Source: Acanthosoma haemorrhoidale
Lineage: Eukaryota; Arthropoda; Insecta; Hemiptera; Acanthosomatidae
NCBI GenBank assembly: GCA_930367205.1
Contig: OV884012.1
Location: 53,713,239 to 53,777,238 of the forward strand
DNA length: 64,000 nt
Direction of reading: 5' to 3'
This document shows, piece by piece, positions 39,071-50,240 of the stretch. Under the pieces are notes generated by a model, which did no database searches, had not been told where the DNA came from, and worked only from the letters and a program-made list of their open reading frames with translations. How positions within the stretch are numbered: position 1 is the first letter of the stretch; each line of letters begins with the position of its first letter. A program made the position numbers and the translations under genes.

Positions 39071-39805
39071 GGGGCACCCGAGGGACAAAAACAAAAAGGC
39101 ACAGAATCTAAAAGACTTTCCTCAACTCCTTGACTCCGTGCAAACGGTAAAGTAAAAGAGCAAGGCCTGCAGCAAAATATAACTTTTTGCGTTATCAAGA
39201 TTTAATTAAACAGAAAACATAGGATTTTTATCTTTCAATATTTATATCCCCAAACAATGTTTTTACCGAAGGAATCTCAACAGAAATCAGTAGTATTAAC
39301 CACAGTCCGAAAACCATTTTTCAAAATTTCAGGTAATGGCGAACAAACATAGCTAACAAAAGGCCTATTGAATTTCCAGCAAGATGAAAGGGCTGCCCCG
39401 CTTAAGGGATTAGACCGAGCTATGTTTCTGTAAACAAGTGTGGCGCCTTCTTCAGAGCAGAGGCACCGCCCCAGGTAGTCCGGAGATAATCGAATTATAC
39501 CGAACCGGCTGTGTTTGTGGAGGCGGGGTCTAGGCCAATAACAATAAACCTTTCGGACTAGTCACAGCTGCGCAAAGGGAAAAAATGAAAATCTCTTAGC
39601 AAAAGTCTGCCCCATATGCCGGTAGGAACAGAATCTCCTTTTGTTAACTTATCCCACCGATTACAGGTGAAACAACAGCTACCTTTTTCGGTATATCTCA
39701 GAGTAAACATTTCTTTTTGTTTGTCTGTTTAAGGGCATCTCAACTACAAGGGTCATTGATGCCCCCATATATATATATATATATATGATCATTTTCTTAA
39801 TTTCG

Positions 39806-39900
39806 GTTTGACGACAGTGTTTTGTTAATTATTATTTTACAGCGCTTGGAAAGAGATTTGTTAATGTGTTTTAGGGTTTTAATGCTATTAAACACAGATA
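39806..39900 (+). repeat. Old interspersed repeat, copy 2
   Basis: Partner of 10979-11089 in the same orientation, directly after an (AT)n microsatellite at about 39769-39787. Confidence 0.55.
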
Positions 39901-41931
39901 TATCATATGGCTCCGAGTGGCATGATAACAGGATCAAAGCAGCCCCAATCCTATCCTGGCAGGCAGGGCATGTATTCTCGTTTTAATGACAGGAGTAATG
40001 ATCGGAGGATGTGTGTGAAAACCATGTTACCTACCAATATTTCATACATCAGCACAGTGCAAAGTGCACTTGTGTTTGATCATGGTAAAGCCCATATCCC
40101 CTCATGTCTTTGGAGGCAAACCTGGTCTGAACAAGAGTAAACATTCGGAAGCCCGAATTGCTTCATCCTTAGTCATTGTTACCTTTTAAATTCGAAATTG
40201 AAAATGATAAATAAAGGATTGGGCCACAAATAAAACTAAGCTTTTTTTCAAAGTCTGCCGCAGGGCTAAAGGAATCGATGAAGCAATGGCAAACGCTACC
40301 TTTAATGATCGACAGACAAGTACTTATATAATATAATTTTTTTCCGATCGTGCTTGCTCCTCAAGCAGTCGAGGGCCAGCATACATATTTCATGGTCGAG
40401 CATCGACTTCTTCTCCCGGAGCTGTCGCCCTGTCAGCCACTCTTCAGCCTTCTTATGAGTCATAACTGAATAAAGATGGTATGACGGATTAAGTCATCAG
40501 TCACGAATTCCCAGCCGGAGGATCTCTTCGAGATGGTTTTTGTGTCTCTACGTCTTCTCTTTTTCATTAATTTCTCAACTCCTATTTTATTTTATTCACC
40601 TGTCTCTTATTATAGTGTACCGTTTCTTCTAAGCACCCGTTCGTTCTTCATGCTCAAACGACTGACAAAGGATCGTACGTATGTGAGTGGGCGGGCCTCA
40701 TGATAACTTTCTAATTTAAAACGAATTACATTTCTAGTACGCTCCATCCCATCATCTTGTCAGGGGTACAGTTAGCTCGGATAGTAATCCTTTCTATATA
40801 CAGATCTAGTTAGCAGCTGAAACCAGATAAACCCGGATCAGATATTGAACTTAGGTACGAAACATTTGTAACGCACAATTTTATACAGTCGAGATTTTTT
40901 CAGTTCATACGCAATTTCGATTTCGAATTTACACATAGAGCCAAACATAGGAATGTCTACTAAAGACTACTATGTTTAGTTTGAGAATTTACAGTAATTA
41001 TATCTTGTAAAGTACTTACACGTTATTAAAGTAGGCAGATATGATTTATGACACCACAATACTATCAGACATTCCATGCTTGTACCGTTACTAGGTACAT
41101 ATAATTGGGCTATCGCGAGAGGTCATATTAATTACAGCTAGTAGTTTACTGCCACTAAATCTGTTGAATACATTGACACTTAAAATTTTATGGCAACGGG
41201 TAGCACTTAAATTCAATTATATATTAGTGCCGGAATATGTGAGTGGGAAACATATTTATGTTTTAAAAATACATCCATTTTTCTTTTAAACTATCAGAAA
41301 TCTAACAATGTTGTACCTTTCTCTGTTTTAAAGAACGTCCTTGGCATCTCAAGTCATCTTAGCAAAGCACCTTAAATGCATCCTTTAATGAATGCTTAGA
41401 AATGGAAAATTTATAATTCATTTTCTTGAATGAATTATGTTCTCACAACATAATTTACGATAGTGTTCTTTGCTGACATTTTCTTGATAGGAAGAATCAG
41501 GGTTTCAAGAAAAATGGTTACATATCTCAGACGAAAATAAAGCGTATAGTAAGTCATAGGGTAAATGACACACATTGAATAGACTTGATTCCAAATGAAA
41601 ATTGTTTTGATATCCCATGAAAAATAAACTCGGAGGGACGATGTTCACAAAGCCTGTAGCATACTGGCCAACATGAAAGTCAAACAAGAGCGTTAATTGA
41701 ATATTGAAACCGAAATAGCGCCCAGGCGCCGACATTGGGATAATCAGAAAGTGGCGGGTTAAATGAGGGCTGTGATTGGCTTTCCATTTGTTTGCGCCTC
41801 CGGTGATTGGTTCCTAAATCAGAACCCGGAACGCTCTATCGACTAATGGTCGACCCCCGCCCGTATAGCCCAAAGAGCAAAAAGTTGCGCAAACCAGTCA
41901 CGCAGAAAAACAATAGGCTTAGTGCTGCTGT

Positions 41932-41959
41932 CACCTGTTCCACACCTGTGCTACACCTG
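41932..41959. promoter_or_regulatory. Three CACCTG E-boxes at 11-bp spacing
   Basis: CACCTG occurs at 41932-41937, 41943-41948 and 41954-41959, exactly 11 bases apart, about one helical turn. CACCTG/CAGGTG is bound by proneural bHLH dimers and by Snail-family zinc fingers in insects (family knowledge). Two ATTGG boxes lie just upstream at about 41775 and 41806. It is inside the giant Kal1-like intron, and any role as an enhancer is inference. Confidence 0.4.
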
Positions 41960-42305
41960 CTGGGGGTCTGGATCACGCAGAGTTCGAACATGCGCACCGC
42001 GGTCCAGTTTTTTCTGCTTTCTGAGACTCTCGGAGTGTAAGCCATGTGATGCCCACTATGTCTTCCTTATCTCCAACATAGGTGACACCCTGTCCCATAT
42101 ACTACTCAGCTTCAGCGGTCTTCCAGCAATTCTGGAGATAAATTTTGACCCGAGTCGTTTCGGTAAAATTAAAAATAGTCAACCCTTTTTAATATAACAC
42201 ATATTTCTTTAAAAAAGTATTATATTTTCATATAATTCTAATGTTACGCGTATCTAGGAAAAATCCGCAATTCCAGATCCTTGCACGCAAGGTATGAACA
42301 TCTAT

Positions 42306-42513
42306 CAAAATCATCAGCAGGAAAGCATGGTTAAAAAGATGTGGATCCATAATACATTGGTAAAAAATTATAAGATATAATGTTCTTCCATGGCACTGCA
42401 GAACTATGCTTTTTTTGAAAAACCGGATTCGACATACTTATTCTCCATTACGAGGCTAAGTGAATCCTGTCTTTACCCAACCTTTTCAGGAAATATTTCA
42501 TTGTGAGAAGAAG
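42306..42513 (+). repeat. Direct repeat copy 1 (about 0.2 kb)
   Basis: Matches 44912-45126 in the same orientation, with scattered substitutions and small indels. Shared blocks include CACTGCAGAACTATGCT, GAGGCTAAGTGAATCCTGTC and GGAAATATTTCATTGTGAGA. No coding sense, A-tail or terminal inverted repeat is seen. Confidence 0.85.
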
Positions 42514-43214
42514 TTTATATTTACAGCTGTCACGTTTGTTTATCAACCTAGCGCACAGCTGATCTTTTTTAGTGTTCTTTTGAAAAGCTGCCAATTTCCT
42601 TTACTTTATTTACTAGCATTATTCTATATGGGTAAATAAATAATTTAACACCAAGATTAAGTAGATGCATTTTTTTACCCAATTGGAAAAACAAGGTAAA
42701 ACAATAATCAATTACTTACCCAGGTGCATATGTTTGAAGTTGAACCACCAACCTACAGTACATTCTAAGTTATACAGGACCACTCATTTAAGGGTTCGTC
42801 GTAAATGGACAAATCAACATGCCCGTTCAACGGTGACAAGTAATTATGTAATAAATGACCTTCTATTAATTATATTTCAAGAACTATGACGGATTTTCTT
42901 CCTCAAAATTGGAACTGTTATCGACACAAATAAATACAATAGAATGAATTATTTTCAGATTGGCGAACCTTTTGTTTGATGCTATGGTTAAGGATTATAA
43001 TAAATAAGATCATAGTGGTTTTAATTTTTTTTTAATATTTTATTAAAAACATATTTGTATTATTTTTTACTATTTTATTATTTTTTGAACTATATACAAT
43101 TACTTGCATTTAACTGTTATGTTTTTCAACCGATATCTGCATCCTTTTAAAATAGTAACCACTAATATTTATGTAATTGAATTTACTACTACTATTATTT
43201 TAATGATATTGTGG

Positions 43215-43316
43215 TATAAAATATGGTATGAATGAGAGCATTTATCTTATTACTTATTGCCTTATAAAAGGCAGATTGTAATTATAGCACAATAAAGGAG
43301 TATTAGTAGTAAATTT
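43215..43316 (+). mobile_element. Very short LINE 3' terminus
   Basis: About 100 bases matching the LINE family end: TATGGTATGAATGAGAG, then TTATTGCC, GGCAGATTGTAAT and AATAAA. GATATTGTG occurs on both sides (about 43206 and 43319) and is a likely target duplication. Exact limits are uncertain. Confidence 0.72.
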
Positions 43317-44589
43317 AAGATATTGTGTATTATAATTTTTCTGTTTGAGGTAAACTTTTTAGTATTTAATTTTTATTTTAGTTTCTACCGATATGTATTG
43401 TTTCGTTCTAGTTGCCAGAACTGTATTTATTTATTCTACTCTACTAAAAAAAAAAATATGTCTGATTTATATTTGTGGATATTTTTTTCCCAAGTAGGGT
43501 TTAGTAGAACTTTAACCAACACTTTGCCATGCTTATGTACCAAATTCTACCTATTTAGATCACCAAAGCAGACAGTATAAGGATTTTTGGTGTTGAAAAA
43601 CTTAATATTATTTAATTTTTTTATTATAATTCTGAGACTTTCAACATACGACAACGTTTTTGAAGATCCTGAGGAATCTTCCCTGCAACGAATATCCAAC
43701 ACCCTTCGAAACGGTTATTAATCCATTATTGACAAGGAAAGAATGACCCCCCCCTCACACCAAGCAAGTGCTGCATTACTATAAATTTCTGGAACCCTTG
43801 CCAACGGCTGTGGGTAGCTGAGGTACTCAAAAGTCCGAGATGTCCTCAGCTGATAAAGGGGCTTTAGCATAATAGACGCGAGCCAAGCCTCCCACTTGCG
43901 GCCACTTTTTGAGATTTATAGTTACTGATCGGATAGCGGATCTGATTATATTCGAGCCTGGCGTGAGTGTGTGTGAAATATATTGAATAACCATATGTTA
44001 AACACTTGTGTGCACTGTCCCACACAGATACTAGGTGCAAGGAATCATGTGCCTTTAATGCTGGGTCTCTTAGGAGGCATTGTCGAAACTTTCTGTTACA
44101 AAAAAAATCATATCAATCAATCAAAAATGGGATGCTCTTCATTGCAGACATTCGCGGGGACGTCAAAAAAATTCCATGACTAAGTTTCTTGCCATCAGAG
44201 CGCCCTATCTTCAAACGTTATACTATTGACAATTACAACCACTCTTTTCTTTTCCACAGATCCTAGTAAAAAGGCGCAAAACGTTCATGAAAAAGTTTGT
44301 GCCTACAGGAATAAAAGAATACTTGCAACGATCGAAAAAAACACAAAGATGATTTCACAAACGATATTTTGAATTTTTTTACATTACAAAAAAAGCATAG
44401 TAATTATATTTCTTCGTTATAGGTTGAGATGTCCCTTTACGTTGAGATCAGACATTACAAAAAAAAAACCAATCATAGACTTATAGGATCATTATAATTA
44501 AAGGAAGCACAAATCTGTCACTCATAAATTACAACCTTTTTATAAATGCATCGAAGAATAAAAATTGATATAAGCCATCATCTGGAGGT

Positions 44590-44890
44590 CGGATCTGTAT
44601 TCAGGCATTGGGGATATATCATCGTTGGCGGGTAGGTTCTTTGCTCTGAGCCACCACTAAATCCAGGGGTGCTAACCCTTAATTATGTGTAAACAAACAG
44701 CCCACACAAATGTATGAGCTGCTAATGTATGGGGGAATTATGGGAGCCTGTACAGTCATAGATAGCACTTGGTCGATGCCCTGGGCCCCCACCGAGAGAG
44801 CAGCTTATTTGTGCTCACTGCAGCAGATTAAATTTTCTAACTGTCTGTACCCAGTGCATAGAGCAACATATGAACATTTATAGCAATTTA
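44590..44890. promoter_or_regulatory. Candidate intronic enhancer with homeodomain and forkhead sites
   Basis: A GC-richer island carrying TAATTA (44680-44685) directly before a forkhead-type GTAAACAAACA (44689-44699), with no open frame of note. It immediately precedes the second direct repeat. Regulatory role is inference. Confidence 0.3.
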
Positions 44891-44911
44891 ATTACCTTTC
44901 CTAGCTCTATG

Positions 44912-45126
44912 CAAAATCATGAGCAGGAAAACATGGTTACAAAGATGTGGGGATCCAGAATACATTGATAAAAAATTATAACATATAATGTTATTCAATG
45001 ACACTGCAGAACTATGCTATTTTTTTTTAAACCGGATTCAACATACTTGCTTATTCTCCAATCAGAGGCTAAGTGAATCCTGTCCTTACCCAACCATTTC
45101 AGGAAATATTTCATTGTGAGAAGAAA
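44912..45126 (+). repeat. Direct repeat copy 2 (about 0.2 kb)
   Basis: Partner of 42306-42513, 2.6 kb away. It could be a local duplication or two copies of an interspersed repeat. Homology stops abruptly at CAAAATCAT on the left and AGAAGAA on the right. Confidence 0.85.
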
Positions 45127-45329
45127 GGAGCAGAACGAAAATCTCAATAGTCAAAAATATTAACCACCAAACCTCAGGTCCTAAATTTAATTCAAATCCA
45201 AAAATACGATGTTAAAATAATAATAGGAGCTACAAAATAGAAGTGTAAAAAAAGAATTGAAATGTGTAAATGATTACGCTTAACGTAATACAACATATGT
45301 TTTGAATTAAGTGTAGTATGAATAATAAT

Positions 45330-45386
45330 AAATCTTTATTTGAAGAAAATTACAATCTGCTCTAGAAAGGCAATAGATAATTTACA
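45330..45386 (-). mobile_element. Tiny LINE terminus remnant, minus strand
   Basis: ATTACAATCTGC followed by GGCAATAGATAAT is the reversed LINE terminus. It is only about 55 bases long and I see no target duplication. Confidence 0.5.
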
Positions 45387-45805
45387 AATTTATATAGCCC
45401 AGTTTTTGAAGGTTGAAGTTCTACTTCTGTAGCCAGTTTTATACATTTAGCACAGAAAACGCATTAAATTCTATGCTAGTTAGATAGTAAAATTGAAGCA
45501 TAAAATGGTATCAATTAATCCTTTTGATGGACTGTTCTCTGCAGATATAATTGATTATAAAATCCAAATAGATACAAAAGATAGAAATCGCAAGAGCAGA
45601 AAGCACGAAATTGATCTAGAGTGCCTTTTATCGTCGTTGCGCCATACATTTGCCAGCAAAAAAGGGAATGTACGGCCAAGTAAATGTTGCATTCAGATTA
45701 ACGATGAAATAAAATAAAGAGAAAAAACGAAATAAATATGAAAACACTGTTGTATGAAAAGCTGCGGCGTGGTGGGAGTTGAAAAGATACACCGTGTATG
45801 GGCGA

Positions 45806-45890
45806 GGTCTGCTGGTCCGAGATAAGGCGGATATAGGTCACATCTCTGGTCAGCAGAGGCCTCTCGTAACGCATTTCCGCCTTATCTTGT
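45806..45890. repeat. Nested inverted repeat
   Basis: AGATAAGGCGGA (45820-45831) and TCCGCCTTATCT (45876-45887) are perfect 12-bp inverted repeats with a 44-base loop. TCTGCTG and CAGCAGA form a second pair around 45810 and 45852. It could fold as a cruciform or be the remnant of a small inverted-repeat element. Confidence 0.6.
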
Positions 45891-46409
45891 CCTGTTGTCG
45901 CCGCCATGTTGCGCTGCCATCGACGGGACGCGAAACAACGCCAACGGCTATTCCGACTTATGTTTTCGGACGTCAGTATAAATACAAGTTCCGTTAATTA
46001 CAATATTCTGTAGCGGCGGAACTGTTCGCAGGAGCGTATTCATGAATATGCATTTAGTAACATTTACCATGAAATGTCCAACGGTGCATACGAACGTTTC
46101 AGCACGGGCTGTTTTGAATATACGATTGCATTTCTAGGAAAATATACGAAACTAACTGAAAATGTACTCAACCGTACAGATTCTAAATATATGTATGGAT
46201 CCGAATCGTCAATATTTGGAAAATAAAAAAAATTTGTCGCTAAAAATATTGTAAAAACGTTTCTGTGTTTCAAAGAATAATTTATGCGAATCTCACAATA
46301 CTTCATTTCTTAACTTTTATATCCAATCTTCAGTTCATATATTATAACCTTAAAGCTTAAGGCTGAATGCTAAGGGCAAATGAATAAGAATGTTCTTAAT
46401 TATTTACCT

Positions 46410-46911
46410 CTCATCCCTTCCAAGTTCATAAAATTCCATAGTAACCTATCCAACCACCCTAATTCCCTAGCACAGTCATTGCACTGCACCACTCACCCCT
46501 ATAATCCTCTTCGGAGATTAAAACGGCAGTGGCCTCGTGACCTGCTATAACTAAGTGATAGTGGGAGTTCTGGCAATGGCCAGTTCCTCTAATTATGTCC
46601 TGAGCGTCTGTGGCTCTCGCGCTCTTGGTCAGCCTCCGCTGGCTTATCCAGTGACGCGGCTGACGTAGGAGCGTGGGGGACTCCCCAAGACTCCGCTTCC
46701 TCCTTCGCATGCGAGGGAGGTGACCCTTGTGGACTTGGGGGGCCTCTGGGCTGTTTGTAAATATTGTATGAATGAGCGAGTGAATGATGAATTGTAAATA
46801 TAGTATGAATGATGACATTTATCTCAATTACTCATTGCCTAATAAAAGGCAGATTGTAATTTTATCTTAATAAAATTGTTTGAAAACTGAAAAAAAAAAA
46901 AAAAAAAAAAA
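46410..46911 (+). mobile_element. LINE 3' end, same family, with 12-bp target duplication and A-tail
   Basis: The copy starts inside the ORF2 C-terminus, which is open from 46410 to its stop at 46550 and ends RRLKRQWPRDLL. The full family 3' UTR and an A-tail of more than 20 bases follow. The duplication AATTATTTACCT is at 46398-46409 and 46912-46923. It sits in the giant Kal1-like intron, antisense to the gene. The long A-tail and perfect duplication suggest a young insertion. Confidence 0.92.
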
Positions 46912-48179
46912 AATTATTTACCTATGTAGTAAATCTCCGAATATTTTCGGAATTTCATAAATGAAAATTTTGCATCACAAGGGACTAGAGAGTATGGAGA
47001 TAAAATACGACAAAACTGCCAGTAATAAAAATGTTGATACTAAAACTGATAATTTGCAGGCTCTGCGTACCAGTGTACTATATTTAACCCCCTCTTAAAT
47101 GTTTGTCATTATAGCCAGTCCTCCATAGGCTGGCGAATTGGTTTAATCATTGAGTGGCAGAGACTGTTGATTATTATTTTATAACATTTGGATCTTGTAA
47201 ACATTGATGTTTTTAATATTTACCTTGTGGAATAGTCATCATAGCCTCAGGTTGACAGGACTGGCTGTACAAAGCAATTACCAATTGAAGGACCAGTTTT
47301 GAATCGAACATTTGTTCACTAAAACGTAAAATGTAATGAACTTTTAAAAGTTTTTATTGTCACTACCAAACGATCTTAATAAATTATTTTTTTCGCTTTC
47401 AAATGTGTGTCAACTGATTCGTTTGAGTGCAGGTAGCATTGCGGAAGAGATGCCTGCAAGGAGCGGGCATGTAGCGGACGAAGAGATGAAGATGGGATAA
47501 AGAAAGTGCATTAGGCTAATTGGCTGGATCGGTCGGTCTGTTGTTGTTGACTCCAGAGGTCCAACATGTGGCACTCTCCGCTCCAGCTTCCAGATGCTTG
47601 CCAGGCCATATGTCTTCCAGGATGTCGTCCTTGGACACGAATGAATGAGTTCTCATCGAGCCTGTCAATCTTCTTCTGTATGTCTAAACTTCTTTATGAA
47701 CTATTAGTTAGTGGTCGTCTGTAATTTCGCAACTTGTTATCAAACATATATCATGCATGTGTGCACGTATTATCCTTAATGTACACGTTGGAGAGATCGG
47801 CTTATGTTGAAGAAAAAGAGATGTTAGGTTTTCTCAAGTTTATTAATGCACAACGTTTCTACATGTACGTGAGAAGCTAGTTGGTGTCAACTGCATGAGA
47901 CAGTAACGAGAATTTATCCAGTGATTACGGATTTAATGTCTATATTGTAATTTGCGCTTGGTTTCTTTGAATCTAATAATTATAGCTATAAAACGATTAA
48001 AATCGTATTCACTTCAGTAAGCAACATGTGCTTCACCTTAGTAGGAAGATATACAAAGTATTCTATGTCCCTTAATTTTGAGAAACCCATATTCATTTCA
48101 TCCCTTACTGGCTGAAAATTCGTCTAAAAAATTATAAACGCCATTGTTCTCTCTGTCCCACGTTTTAATACTTCAACCG

Positions 48180-48490
48180 ATACCAAATATCCGCACAGAT
48201 CAGATTCTCAGAGAATGAGGCATCCATTACGATTCCGACGACGGCTCGCTGCTAATGCTCGACGTGGCAGTGGATGGGAAGCCGTCGACCAATTCTCACG
48301 TCGTCGCCGATCTCGGAGTCATTAACTATTCTCGAGGCGGGCTCCGGGGCCATTTAGTCATTCAAGGAGTCAGTAGCTCTAGGTGCAGTGAGGTCGTCCG
48401 ATGAATCTAAAAGTGAGCCCTCTCGATTATCTTGATGACTCTGGCCTATTAATATCGTCTGCTGCTTCCTCCTCGGAGTCCAGAATGGAA
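48180..48490. promoter_or_regulatory. GC-richer intronic island
   Basis: A CpG-containing block with partly self-complementary pieces (CGACGACGGCT against AGCCGTCG, CGACGTG against CACGTCG). No useful ORF. It may be a conserved noncoding element. Confidence 0.22.
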
Positions 48491-50194
48491 TATCGACTGA
48501 CAATCATTACGCACTCAACAGTTTGTCTTCACAAAAATGGCTATTTAGATAATTTTATTTAGAATTTAGAAGAGTAAATTTTTATATAGTGTCCTTGCTC
48601 AATTTCTTGCAAGGCACTTATCTCTACAACTGTAGATAGTCAGTTTTACAAACGGTGGTTCTAAAAAAGACTTAATAACTCACTGAGGAAAACGTTACGT
48701 GTGTATGGCGTTCTAAAAATGATTTGTCTAATTTTTTTTTTATAATCAAATCATCCAAATATCAATAGTTGTAGTGTATTGAAAGCTGGTTGTAAGTTAC
48801 ATTTTAGTTAAAATGATAAACATATATTTTTCGGTGCGTCAAATTATAAATAATGAAATTTAATAGGAACGTATGTACAAATGTGCTTTCAATTGAGTTG
48901 GTAAAATTATAAAAATAACCTGCTAAACTAAAATGTATGTGTTTGTATAGCCGAAAGCTCCTTTGCTTACAAAAAACGCCAACCCAGCCCCCGGATAAAA
49001 CTTCTATAAATCAAACATGCCAGAACAGATAGACAGACACACTCACTAGCGAAAATATTTTCTCTAAACACGGTATATAATCATTTTGTACGTATTTGCG
49101 GGCACGAGTTCAAATGTACTGTCACAGCAATCAGCATTAAATGGACCTATGTTTCAAAATAAAGAAACGTCGGTCATAGCCAGAGGGTTAATACTCCTTA
49201 TAACAGGAGGGCGGGTTCGCTAATGGAATCCATCAAAAACTAAAGTAACATTGGTCGGCGTAAAATCGAAGAGACACGGTCCAGATAGATGACGATATTT
49301 GGCGCGTCACTGAGTGCCAAGTCGTAAACATCTCTGCCGAAACCAATCAGAATGATTGGCGAACCGAATCGACCAATAAAATCATAAAGGTCAGTCGTAA
49401 ATTTATTGTTCTCTTTAATTTCCAACTTTTACTATCTATGACTGATCCCGGCACCATTCTTGCGCTGTATTAGACGCATTTTCGTATAACATACATTGTT
49501 TAAATAGTGGATAACAATCGTTTGTGTAAGTATCAAAGTAGCGAATATTGACCAATATTACCAATGATATTGGTATACGAGTATGGCTTCAAGAACTCCC
49601 ACCTCCGCCTCATGGTGCCTTGTTTTACGGTTTTCCTGGGCATAATGGGAACTTTTTTAAATTGCTTAGATGTACAGCCGGTAAAAGTATCTCTGCAATC
49701 ACATATAACTCACACTTGGGAATGCACCGGGCGTGTAAATTACTATTGAGAAATTAAAATTTAAATGCTACCCTTACTAGGAATACCAATAACAGATTTT
49801 TCCCTTCGCACCGATACTAATAATTGCCATAAAGACAACCGTTAAGAATTTTTCTGGTAACTGATCTTTCTAAAATGGACAAGACTTACTCATCATTTAT
49901 CACCATAGATTATTCCTCAATAGTACAAATGGCTGTTCTCATTCTAGTCATAAAATACTGGAGCAATATGAAATATATTTATGTGCTTTGAGCAGAATCG
50001 GCTGTATAAATCTTTAATTATTGTTAAACATTTTATAATAATGTATACTCATTATAATATTAGCCACTTCATCGCTCTAATCCATTGCACTTTACAAACG
50101 TACAATTCAAGCTAACAGCTCTTATTAGGATAACATAGCTGATAATCGACGAAAAATCATCTATAATTATAATAATTAATAATTAACAACCAAT

Positions 50195-50240
50195 GATAAA
50201 ATATGCTGGAGGTGTCGGGACTCGAACCTCCTCTAGGAGG
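50195..50240 (-). repeat. tRNA-like B-box fragment
   Basis: The minus strand has GGAGGTTCGAGTCCCGACACCT, a good B box with flanking pairing, but no A box. A TTTATCATT follows, like the 54.3-kb fragment. It is probably a 5'-truncated SINE of the same family. Confidence 0.4.
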
